From Alnus glutinosa (taxonomy: Eukaryota > Streptophyta > Magnoliopsida > Fagales > Betulaceae): DNA of 64,000 bases. Positions 47,771-59,700 of the stretch are shown here, one piece after another. How positions within the stretch are numbered: position 1 is the stretch's first letter; the number at the start of each line of letters is the position of its first letter. The notes beneath the pieces are model-generated. The model was not told the origin of the DNA. It ran no database searches and saw only the letters and a list, made by a program, of their open reading frames with translations. The position numbers were made by a program, and so were the translations under genes. The stretch spans positions 22,475,649 through 22,539,648 of the forward strand of contig NC_084890.1 of assembly GCF_958979055.1 (NCBI RefSeq). Direction: 5' to 3'.

Positions 47771-48964
47771 CAGTGGCGAAACCAGGATTTTTGTTTATGG
47801 GGTCAATTTTTTTTTAATGAAAAAAATAAAGAAAACAAAAATTGATTAAAAATATTAAAAAATATAACTAACGAAATAGATAAATAAAATGCATAAATAT
47901 AACTTCCAATTTATTTTGTCATGCCTAGAGTTAATTTATTCAATTATCTTCATATTTGGTCTATATCACTATGATGGTAATGAGAATATATATATTTTTT
48001 TTAATCAATGATCTACTGGCATATTTGTTAAATCTATCTTGGACGAGCTTGATTAGAATTTGATTGAAGCTTAATGAAATCATTGTTACTCTCCATAATC
48101 ATAGGTAATTTTTATTACAATTACATATTTCATAGAATAAAAAAATGTAAAAAAAAAAACTATATATATTCTTAAACAATTATTTTGATTGAGCAATTTA
48201 ATTATGAAATATTAATAAATATAAAAGTTTAATTATGTACCTGGAGCTTTTTAAAAAAGGAAAGCTATCAAAAAGCAATCGATTTAAATTGTTGAAAGAC
48301 TTGAAGAAGAAGAAGAAAAAAATGGCATACAAACAACTCTAAAGTTTTGTAGAAGTTTAAATAGCAATTTACAATTTGGCTTCGATGGCTTTTGAAACCT
48401 TATGTAGTTTAGACTTTGTTTTTAAAGTTGTCTTTTAAGTTTTTTTGTTTTTTGTTTGGTTTTGGCAAGTAAAGTTGCCTGAGTTGGTTTGGTGGATCCA
48501 CAAATTAAAAATGGTGGTTTGTGAAGAGAACATGTAGCCTATGTACGTTTAAGTTAAAAAGGTGGGCCCCACAGATTAAAAAAACAAATCTGTAGTGTGT
48601 AGGCTTAAGATAGCGTGTGTGTGTGGTATTTAAAAAGTCAAGCAACAAACTTAATTAAATGTTGCATTTAATAAAGGGTATTATGTGTCATTTGTTATCG
48701 TCTTCTTTCTTCTCCTCTAACCTAAACCTAAATCAAACCTAAAAACGGAAACTGAAAGGTTTAAACTATGGCAGAGTCATAAATCATTGGCTTCAATGGC
48801 TTAAGTCATAAATTTCAGTACTTCTGAAAAATAATTTACCCTTTAATGAGTGGTTGAGGGTGGGCAACAAAGATATTCAAAAAATAATTATAGGGAGTAA
48901 AGAAAATTTTTGGGAGGTGAGGGGGGGCACTTGCCCCTTCTCGACCCCCTTGGCTTTGCCCCTG
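47771..48964. mobile_element. hAT-type element, 1.19 kb, non-autonomous
   Basis: Begins cagtggcgaaaccagg and ends ccttggctttgcccctg, imperfect inverted repeats. Perfect 8-bp duplication acgacatg at 47763-47770 and 48965-48972. No transposase frame is visible; the interior is AT-rich. Its ends belong to the same broad type as the insertion at 32252-32467 (cag-ggac/gg-cgga). Confidence 0.92.
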
Positions 48965-49278
48965 ACGACATGGACGGTGATTGTTCATAATTCATTTAAA
49001 CCCTAATTGAAGATAGTAAGATGGGAACACATGCACCAGAAAAAATAAATGAAAATTGCACAAACCTTTTTTGGCTTCCCGTTCCAGACTTCATTTTCAT
49101 TGTCTCCTTCACCCAACAATTTTTTCTTTATGTTGTTCATCTTTGTCTGAAATTGAACAGAACAATATTCTCTTTCCCGTCATTCAAATAGCCTTGCTAC
49201 CATCACGAAACAATGTGGTTTGATCTTACGTGTTATGAGTGACACGTAGGATTAGATTAAATGATGAGTGTTGACATT

Positions 49279-49506
49279 TGTTACGTCCCACATTGCTTGG
49301 GTATGAGAATGTGGATGTGCTTATATGTATATTTTCACAATTTTTGACATAACGCATTTTAAAGTCATGATGGTTATGAACCCATCAGAACTCCGCAAAT
49401 AAGCGTGCTTATGCGATAGTAGTATCAGAATGAGTGACCTTTTGGAAAGTCTGTTTCAGAAAAGCCAAAAGCGAACATTATTATGTTGCTAGGGTGGATT
49501 GTTACA
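49279..49506 (+). mobile_element. Cassandra TRIM retrotransposon solo LTR with 5S rRNA-like sequence
   Basis: Starts tgttacgtcccacattg and ends gattgttaca. At 49379-49450 it carries cccatcagaactccgcaaat, aagcgtgctt, gcgatagtagta and gagtgacct, plainly derived from the promoter half of plant 5S rRNA. That is the defining feature of Cassandra LTRs. No primer-binding site (tggtatcagagc) follows, so it is a solo LTR. Not a true 5S gene: only part of the 5S is present and the copy is diverged. Confidence 0.85.
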
Positions 49507-50210
49507 CCATGTATTATGATTTGTCACTTCACAAAACGGTGCATATCGAGCTGGATGGACGGACATTACTAAGTCGGGAGAAAAGGTAACAAAAGGATCT
49601 ATTACACATTTTCCATAAACTTAAGGAGTTAAAACTGAAAGAAAAAAAAAAAAACATTTGAGGTGTAATTTGTTTCATGCGTAGACTCAAATATGTATCT
49701 CAAAAATACCCTAAATCCATATTCGTATATGTATAATTATTTAATATATATTATAAACCGATTAACGGTTATTAACCACTTTTATCTACTCCTAAAATCG
49801 TCAATTGTTAATCGGTCTAGGCGGCTATGTGATTGAGGTTATTAACGATTATGTGGTTAGCAGTTATTAGCAGTAAATAATCGCACCGCTTATTCACCCT
49901 TTCTTTCATCGTCCGAAATTTGATGTGTCATGGTTTCCCAACAAAAAAAACTCATTTTCATGAACCAAACAAATGCTTTGGGAGACCATTCCACATCAAC
50001 TCTTAGATGATGAAAAGGGATAAAAAGGTGGAGTATATAATTAATATTTTTTTAATAGCATGTGCTTCTTATATATTTTTTTAATATTATTAATAAGTTT
50101 GACACACCTTTTTATGTTAAAAAAAGTGTTTTTTATGATCGTGAACGTAATTTCAAACAGGTTCTAAAAAAGTATTTACTTTTCACGTGCTTAAAAGACA
50201 TGTTTTTTAA

Positions 50211-50361
50211 GAGAAATGATATACATATATTCCCTACATATTTTCATACAACCAAGTTTGAATTCTACAATTGAATTTGTGGGACACAATGTGAGTCCTA
50301 TAAATCTAAAGATGAATTTGAAATTGAGATACGTAAAAAAAATGTATTTATATCATTTCTT
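50211..50361. mobile_element. MITE, family B copy 2
   Basis: Termini gagaaatgat / atcatttct. The interior ccaagtttgaatt...aatttgtgggac is the reverse complement of the interior at 26279-26435. The target duplication is not clear here. Confidence 0.7.
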
Positions 50362-50535
50362 TTTCTTTTTTTTTTTTTAAAAAAAGAAAATGAAAAAAAG
50401 ATTCAGTTGCATGAACTTAAAGCATAATTTGCATGATTTTTTTTTTTCCTAAAAAAAAAAAAAACACAAAAACACAAAAACAAACCGAAAAAAAAGAAGG
50501 AAATATGTTTGGGAGGGCTAACGCGTCTGAGGCAT

Positions 50536-50683
50536 GCGTTGGCCCAACGCGAGGTCGTGACTAGGCTTGGAACCCTTTGGAGTTTGGAGTACAAGAGCTG
50601 CCTTTACTGGGTTCATGCCCACTGCAGAAACCAGAGCTCAACACCGCACGCACTTTCACTTACTACAAAACCCTAGAAATCTC

Positions 50684-50719
<36 letters not shown>
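50536..50719 (+). promoter_or_regulatory. OLA1 promoter: site II palindrome, telo-box, CT leader
   Basis: gcgttggcccaacgc (50536-50550) is a palindrome holding the reverse of the site II core TGGGCC. aaaccctag (50668-50676) is a telo-box, and (CT)n at about 50691-50719 precedes the ATG. Site II plus telo-box is the known signature of plant ribosomal and translation genes expressed in dividing cells, fitting the ribosome-binding ATPase OLA1. No TATA box stands out. Confidence 0.6.
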
Positions 50720-50721
<2 letters not shown>

Positions 50722-50726
50722 AAACA

Positions 50727-53700
50727 ATGCCTCCGAAAGCTGCGAAATCGAAGGAAGCACCAGCAGAGCGACCCATCCTTGGCAGATTCTCGTCTCATCT
50801 CAAGATTGGGATTGTAAGCTTCCTCTTCTTTTCGTTTTCCTTCCATTTCCGAATTCATTGTTTTCTGAGGCTCTGTTTGGTTTCCCAGAAACACAAAGTA
50901 AAATGGATGAAAGGAAATGAATCTCAGGATTTTAGACTCATCTGAACCCATTTTTAGGTCTGGACTTCATTTGCATTCCCATTCTGCTAGTCTTCGAGTC
51001 CTGATAATTCTTTGTTCTCTTGTTGGTTTTTTTATTGTATTCTTATGCGTGTGTTTCTTATACTTCTGGTTTCGTATTTGGTCATATTGTGCTGAAATGT
51101 TCGTGCAAGTTCATGTTTTTGTTGAATTCTATAATTTGATTGAACGTGCAGCATTGCAATATGATTGTGGCATTCTGAGCAATTCGCAGTGTATCATTCG
51201 TTATTCTTTTCTTTTAGGTGTCTTCTATATTTGGGAGCATATTTAGGGTCCTTGATTGATATATTTTTTTTTCTTCCTTCTTTTTAGGTTGGATTGCCTA
51301 ATGTTGGAAAATCAACACTTTTCAACACGCTCACAAAGCTCTCGATACCTGCGGAAAACTTCCCTTTCTGTACTATCGAGCCAAATGAGGCGCGGGTTAA
51401 TATCCCTGACGAGCGCTTTGACTGGCTCTGCCAATTGTTCAAGCCGAAAAGTGAGGTTTGTGTCTCCAATTCTTGAAGCCTCTTACTCGGACTTTATGTC
51501 TCTATACATATTTAACTGTGTGAGGTAAGTTGGTTATTGATTTTTATATCGTGATGAAAGCTGCAGATACTGCTGTGGTTTCCCAGCTCTTTATTGTTGT
51601 AGGAGGATCTAGAAATGCTTTACATTAGGAATATTGTGGGATTTTTTTACCAAAACCCATTTATCTACAATTCCACGAGAGAGTTGTACTATAATGCCCC
51701 ATGATTGATATATCTCCCTTCACTATTATTGAGCTTAGCCCCTATATTCAGTGCCTTTTTTATACCGTAGTAAAGGTTATAAATTCTGCCAGTTCAGATT
51801 TACCAAAAACAAGGTGGTTTAGTTCATGCTATATGTTCTTTATGAAAATTTCCTTACCTGATTAGTTCTCTGGTTAGTAGCCACCTCTCTGGCCTAATAT
51901 GAAGGGCCAGTAAATTCTAATAGCTAGTGGCTGAAAGGCAGAAGAGTTCCCGGCTTTGCCATATTTTTTTCTTTTTGGTATGTGGTATTGATAGAAGTTT
52001 TAGTTTTCTTCTCTTTCTTTGTTTCTTCTTCTTGTGAATGCCAGTGGCCTCATACATTGTAACTTATGATTTGCTGAAGGCAAGAATATCTGGTGCATAA
52101 CTCCTATTTCTCTTTTGCTGATACCATATCATAAAGGTGGTGGCCAGAAGGGTCCACCATAAGGAAGCAGTTCTCTTTGCTTTCTCTGACCCATGATATA
52201 ATGATTGTAAGAATGTCTTGATGTCCGGAATATCTTAATTAATTAGTGGAAAGGAAATGAAACTATTAGAGAAGGATCTATAAAATTTCAAGGCCCATGC
52301 CTTTAACTTTGAAATGAGCTTTGGCATTATGAGTAATCTGAAGAAGTTGACAAATAAAAAGCACCTGCATCGTTCTGAATCAATTTAGTCCCCTTTAAAA
52401 TATAAGTTCTGAGAGGCCTAAAGGAGATGGAAGTCAGGTGGTGGTAGGTTATATATAAGAGAGTACTCCTAACAGAAGGTTCATCCATAGTTTAATTACG
52501 AAACCCAATCCTGGACTACATATACACTTCCATGTCAGTTTTGTTCGAAAAAATGCAGTTTGTATTTAAGGATAAATACTCTTTCTGGACTGCTTTGTTT
52601 GTTTGTTGTTCATGATTCTTAACTTAACTTATTTAAGTAATTTTCATATTCAGGTTTCAGCTTTCTTAGAAATCCATGATATAGCTGGATTGGTGAGAGG
52701 TGCTCATGAAGGACAAGGGTTGGGCAACAGTTTCTTATCTCACATACGCGCAGTTGATGGAATTTTCCATGTTTTACGTAAGAAGCTTATATTTGCAGTA
52801 ATATGTGTTTGAATGTTGCTCTATATGGGCAAATATATATGCTGTTCATGATCAAGAAAATGAGTATCACCTCTCAAAAAAAAAAAAAAAAAAAAGCAGA
52901 AGAAAGAAGAAAGAAAGAAAGAAGTACAATAATGAATACTAATTTGCTGAACCATATTTATTTTCATGTGTTGTATGCCTAGGAAATGGTTCGGTTGTAT
53001 TTATGTCCTGTTGTTACCTTCTATGTGCTTCAATGGGTATAATAATGAATACTAATTGGATGCTGTTACAATCACGTTGGTACTCATCTGGAATATATTT
53101 CTCATTTTAGTTTTGCTCTTTTGATTTTCATTTATCAAGCGTATCATTACAGTGATTTTCACTTCTACCTTTTTCTGCCCTAGGTGCCTTTGAAGATCCA
53201 GATATTATCCACGTTGATGATTCTGTGGATCCTGTGAGGGATTTAGAGGTTATTAGCGCAGAATTGCGGCTAAAGGTATATTTTCTATTAGTCTTGAATT
53301 TAGTATCTTGAGCTCCCTTTTTACAATACTTTCTCTAAGTATGTCTACTTCCCTAAACCCTAAAAAGCAACATTTTCTAAATGATTCCAAATGTTTTGCA
53401 TTCTGGAGGGTTGATTAGGATCGTATAACTTATTATAGTGATACTTTATATCATATTCAGTCAGCTTTATTTTTGGTATTGAGCAGAATATGGCTAATTC
53501 CTCCATTGACTGGAATTTATGATTTATGTTACATGGAAATTTGAGAAGCTAGTGACCTGAACATGTATAGGCTGTGTGTTGAGTAAGAGAGAGAGAGATG
53601 CCACGACAAGGATGTGGGTGAGGGTTTTTTCTAAGATGCGTAAATAATGGTGTATGAGAGAATGACGAGAGAGAGGAGGGAGAGGAACAAATTCAAAATC

Positions 53701-56700
53701 CGCGAAATGATTTTCTTTTCCTTTTTTATTATTTTATTATTTTTTATTTGACAATTTGTTATTTAATGATATAGGTGCTTGTTTGCATGGCAGTACAAAA
53801 GAACATTTGAAAATTTGACAATTCTGTCTTGTTGTCTGGTAGTTTAGACAAAGTTCAATGAAAGTTGTATATATGTGTGTTTACTTTTATTAGTTGGCAT
53901 CATACACATGCCCAAGCTTGGGATGGGGTTGACTAATTTCAAGCCCAAATGTAGATATATGCAAATATTGCCACAAGGGTTGGCCATGTTAGCTCCTAAC
54001 TTTGCTGGATCAACTGGTGGTCTGGGACCTAGAACACAAATAATGTGGTTTGTGATATCTTCCAACTGCCCAGTTAGTTATGCTCTATTTTACCGAATAG
54101 TTATAATTTCTCTGATGTTAGGTAATTCGTAGGCTAGGCCTTATGAGGGAATTATAAATTTGCTAGTTGCTCGGATTTGGAGGCTTTTTGAGGTTAAAAA
54201 ATCCCTAACTGATGGTTTTTGTTTTTGTTTGCAAAGTTATCCATCAAACAAATGATTCTTATGATGTATTTTTTTATCATTTGGAATAATTTATGATTTT
54301 AAGAATGATTTGCACTCTTTTATGGTGTGTAAGGTACTCAAAAAGGCGAAATTGTATATATGGTCGTATGAGTAAGAGTTATTAATATTTAGTGCATATT
54401 ATACTTAATAATTTCAAGCCTATGCTTATGCAAACTCTGTCTCACCCCTATACCACTTCAGCTAGGTATTATTATTTGGTTGGTGCTTTTATTTAGATAT
54501 TGTACCCCCGTTTATACTTCATAGGAAATTTTCTTATGTTGATGAATGTTGCTCCCAATGATGATTTTTTTTGGTCTACTAATTCTCTTTTCGGTATCCC
54601 CGTAGTATTGTCCCTTTATTTCTTTTCAAATTGTCTGCCCATAGGTCCATATTGGGAATACCAATGTATGCATTGAAAGAAATGTTCTAAAAGTTGCTTC
54701 TTTTCTGTTACCTAACTGTAGGATATTGAATTTATGGAAAGGAGGATAGAAGATCTTGAAAAGAGCATGAAGAGGAGCAATGACAAGCAGTTAAAAATAG
54801 AGCATGAAGTTTGTGAAAAGGTTTGGGCTTGATATCTTCAAACAATAATCTTTATTTGAATGTGTAACCTTTCCTTTCATGTTTTATCAAGTCATATATT
54901 TTGTGTGGACCATCTTATTCTCCATTGTGAGGTTCATTGTTCCATATGAAATGTTTTTTTTGGTCGGTTTGGCTGTCTTGGGTCATGCCAAGCAGAGTAG
55001 TTGACTTGCTTACTTGTTGGTGGACTGCTGATAGCACTTCGAGTGTTGATGTGTGGAAGATGGTGCACCATTGCCTCTTGTGGTGCCTTTGGAGGGAAAG
55101 AAATGACAGGAATTTTGAGGGTTGCGAGAGGATGGTGGAGGAGCTCTAGTCTTTTTTCTTTTGTACTTTTTATCTTTGGATTGTTGTCTTTGTTTCCCCT
55201 TTGGAGCTTCGTGATTATGATCTCCTTTTTCTTTTTTCCCCTTATAGCTATCTAGGTGTTTTCTCTTGTATACTTCCTGTGTATTTAGGGATGTCTTACG
55301 CTTTTTATGATAATTCGATTGCTTATAAAAAAATAATAAAAATATATCTTGTGAAGTAAAAATGTAGTAGCTGTTTATGGCTTCTTTGGAGATTATTCAG
55401 TTAAGGAATTTATATATATATATTTTAGCTATTAGTTTTAAGATTATAGTAGATTCGCTTTTAATCTTTGTGTATGAAGGCATTAATATTTGTCTCTTTG
55501 TTAGTATTTATATAAAGATGTAATTGCATCACTTTTAATAAAAGCATATAATTATAATATGTAGACATGAATATAATATATTTACATAAGGCAAGAAAAG
55601 TGGGTTCTGATCAAGGGAGACTTCTCTCAAGTTCCTTATTACTATATACCATGGAATAAGAACATTAAATGACTCGCTAGTGCTTGAGAGGGTGCTATAA
55701 TGTAATATTTTTTTTTTGGGCTTCCCACAGTCTATAAGAAATAGTTGGTCAAGCTTTTTGTTAAAGCATGAAATTCGATCTTCGAGTGGTTCTTTGTTTA
55801 GTCTTTTACGCATAATACTCTTTAAGGTTTTCTAGATGCTTCAATTTATGTGTAAATCAAGCATGCATGTATTCTCCTAGTTCATTTACACATGGTTGAC
55901 ATTATATAAGCATATTTTTTCTATATGGAGATTTTCACAAATATGGTGGCTTTTCTACAGCTCAAAGCATGGCTTGAGGATGGAAAAGATGTCCGTCTTG
56001 GGGACTGGAAAGCTGCTGATATTGAGATACTAAATACTTTTCAATTGCTTAGTGCAAAGCCTGTTGTTTACTTGGTGAGTTGTCTTTTCATGATGATTAG
56101 ATAATCTTTCTTAATCGCCTAATTTGTTCTTTGATGGTGGAGTGGGTGTAGTTTTTGGTGTGGTTGCTTGCTATGTGGTTCTTGAGTTGGTTTTTTGTTG
56201 AGGCCAAAACCTTTGAGCTCTTGGTATCAAGAAGCGGGGGGGGGGGGGGGTCTTTGCTTCGGTTGGTTGAAAGAAGTCGACGGTTTTCCCGTATAGTGTT
56301 GCTTGGTTGTCGTCCACGGTGGAGGAGTTGGTTTGAAATGCAGAGGCGGCCAAGTTCTTCAAATCGTCCAGGGATGGGAGTAAAGCTCTTATAGCCCAAA
56401 GATGCTCCAATAGGTCTGGTCGATATTTGGTGGTGGAGGTGTACAAGGGTGGTCATTGTAGAGGTTCCATTGTTATGCTAGAGGGATGAGAAGGGAGGGG
56501 GGTGGAGAAATTTTGACGTGGAACTGGGAACTCTCGCGTCATTGGGAGTAAGGGCGTGTTTTCACGTCAACCCAACGGTTCTCAGGCTATCAGCGTGGGT
56601 GGCTTTTCATTAGTCTCTAGGTAAGCCGCTAATGATAGGTGGTGGCAAAAGGACATATGTAAAAGTGTTAGGTAGGGCGGGGCAGTTGCTGAGTTGTTCT

Positions 56701-59700
56701 ACGGCACCAATAGATAGACATGGCGCAACCCTTCTTACGATGCAAGGTATGAAGAGGGCTCAAAAGATTGTTGCTTGAGGTGGTGAAGGTGTTGCAGACT
56801 CGTCCTGTCCTTGTTTTCACACTAGCAAGTAATGAGGTTGTACGAAGGGGTGAAGTGGCGTGCGTTAGTGGGAATCTACGATTTCTGAGAAGTCAATTGG
56901 AGTTTTTAAAAGGGGAAGTGGATTGAGCGCTTGTCTTAGTGGATGAGGGATGGAGTTCTATTGGGCTGGGAGAGTTTACTGCTGTGAAACAGGCCAATGC
57001 GAAGGCCCAACCTACGTATTTAAGTCCTTTTGAAAGACTTACTTCTAAAGAAAGCCCACCTTTCAGATAAAAGAGAAAAGGTCCTTCTTGCCGTGAAACA
57101 TGCGTTTCATGTAAAGCCCACTCTTAAAGTAGGTTATGAGAGCACGTGTTGGGGAGGCCTCTCTTTCGGGTTTAGACCTGGTTGTGGAAGAGGGCTGTAT
57201 CAACTCAGATGTGGGTCTCGCTGGTTCGTGCTCTACCCAACTTAGTGGCTCGCTGGTGGACTCGTAGCGAGCTCTTGTCGACGGACCCGTGGCGAGCTAT
57301 TGTTGGCATCAATGTTGTGGCGCGAGTAGAGCAGACCCCTTCGGTGGTTGCAAGCGATGTGTCTTTGCCAGCCGAAAGCTCGCCGCCTACGATGGAGCCT
57401 TTAGGTAGGTGCCCTGCCTAGCCTTTTGGCCCACTGGCAGTAGTCGCTGATGTTGAGCGTTTTTTGTAGACCTCCTAGGGGGGTGTTGTTGCTGTGTTTG
57501 AGCCTGTCGGTTTCTTTGGGCCACGATGGAACCTTCGGTGTGACGATCGACTAACATCGGCCTCCCTCCTCCCTGCTCCCTTAGACTTTGCCAGTGATGT
57601 GGTTGAGCTAGTCCCCCTACTTCCTGGGCTCTCCATTGCAAAGTCAGGTGGCATTGTCTATAGGTTTAGAAGTTTGCTTCCACAAAGGTCCCTGATTCTG
57701 TTTGCTTGAAGAAAGTGGGGGCCAACGCCAGTTCTTCTGTTGAGGTGCTTCCCTATAATGCTAAGCACTTTGCCGGCAAGCCCATAGTGGGTTTTTGTTG
57801 CTAAGGGGGGTGAGTGGGTCCCGATGCCCAAGTATTTTTTCTTCTCTTCTCCTTTTTCCAAAGAGGTGTTGCAGGGGGCAATGTGAGTGTAGTGAAGGAT
57901 AAAGGCTTTGAATTTGTTGAGTTGGCGGGGGGTTGGGGAGAAGCGATGCTCGTCTCCCAGGCTTGTCTAGATGTGGATTTGTTCTCTTTGGAGGAGCCCA
58001 CTCTATTGAGATTCTATCCAACAATTTATAATAAGAAAATAGAAGGGACTCTACCTTCAGCTTGGGTTCTGCTGACAATGAAGGAAATCCTTTATATTGT
58101 GGGGCTTTCATGCGACGGTTTTGAAGAGGAGCTGTTGGCCTTGTTTGCGGCCATTGAAGCAAGCCACTTTGAGCAGGCATCTGCCTCTTGCTCCAGTTTG
58201 AGAATGAAAGGTAATAGAGAATTAAGAAGGTTATTTTGCTCCATAACCTATGATGCGAACAGTGACAGTGCTAGATGCGGTAGAGTCAAGGGGAGGGCTG
58301 CTAGTGGTTTTTTTATGAAACCTAAGTTGTTATCTTGGAATGTGAGAGGGTTGAACGAGGGTGGCAAGCGATTGAGAGTTAGAAATCTTCTTAGATGGTG
58401 GAAGGATGATATTATTTGTTTGCACGAGTCTAAATTGGAGCTCATTTCTAGTAGTGTTGTGCGATTCTTGTGGGGGTGTCAACATATGGATTGGTGCTAC
58501 TCATCTTCTAGAGGGGTTTCCGGTGGAATATTGGTTGTGTGGGATAGATAGGAGGGTGGTGAAGATCGAAGAGTGTGTTGGGGAGTATACTGTTTCCTGC
58601 TCCTTTAGAAATGTCGAAGATGGTTTTTCTTGGGCTTTTGCGGAGGTTTATGGGCCTAATACCAATTGTGATGGAAAGTACTTATGGGAGGAGTTGGCTG
58701 GTTTGCTTAGTTGGTGGAATCTATCGTGGAACATTAAGGGAGACTTCAATGTCACCCGCTTTCCTAGTGAAAGATCGAGTGAAGCTCGTTTTAGTCTCGC
58801 TATGATGGATTTTTATGATTTATATTTGAGATGGGCCTCATGGATCTTCCCCTTGTAGGGGGGACGTTTACATGGTCTAATAATCGATACTCTCCCTCTT
58901 GATCAAGAATTGATCGGTTTCTTGTTTCTTTAGATTGGAAAGCTAAGTACTTATCAAAAAAAAAGATTGGAAAGCTAAGTTTCCCGATTTCTTTCAAAAA
59001 ATGATGCATATATTGTGCTCAAACTACTTCTCCATTCTTTTTAATTGTGGTAGTATTGAGGGAGGCAAAAACTCTTCTAAGTTTAAGAATATGTGGCTAA
59101 AGGCGAAAGGATTTGTGGATGGCAGTAGTGGTCTTCTTATCACTTTCAAGGCTCCCCTAGCTTCATTTTGGCTTGTAAACTTAAGGCCTTGAAAGTTGAT
59201 TTAAAAATCTGGAATGAGCAGGTGTTTGGAAACGTGGAGTCCTATAAAAAAACTCTTATAAACTCTTATGGAGGAGTTGCATGATCTTGATGGGTTGGAG
59301 GAAGTGAGAGCTTTAGTTGCTGAAGAGAATTTGAGGAAAACCTTGGTTGTTAGTGAATTGGAAAAAGTTACTTTAATGGAGGAGATTAATAAAGGAAGTC
59401 AAGGGCTCTTTTGCTCAATGAGGGTGATAAATCAACGAAGTTTTTCCGCCTGGTGGCCAACTCGAATAGGAGAAACAACTCCATTGAAGCGCTGTCAGTA
59501 AATTGCTCAGTTTCTTCTGATCAATTTGCTATCAAGGAACACATTGTGCAATCCTATGATATTTTGTTTTCAAAATAGTTCCGCTGGCGGCCCAAGTTGG
59601 ATGGCAAACATTATGGGGTTACTCCATGGTTTTCATGCTAGTAGTAAGTTTGAAAAAAGTCTTAATGCCACTTCCATTGCTCTCATTCTAAAGAATTCCG

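Larger units (their letters stand above)
45978..50205. repeat. Pair of ~430-bp dispersed direct repeats
   Basis: Copy 1 at about 45978-46405 and copy 2 at about 49752-50205 share, in order, cggttattaaccacttttat, ggtctaggcggctatg-type words, aaactcattttcat, aaatgctttgggagac, attaataagttt and cttttcacgtg. Divergence is moderate. They flank the 3.3 kb holding the GRF pseudogene, hAT and Cassandra LTR. They are either two copies of one transposon or a segmental duplication. Confidence 0.7.

Noticed and set aside
49379..49450. 5S rRNA gene
   Set aside because: Only part of 5S is present, diverged, and within an LTR with TG...CA ends; it is Cassandra.
56097..56456. Minus-strand frame with poly-proline
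   Set aside because: Antisense shadow of the LINE 5' region with a G-run; no family.
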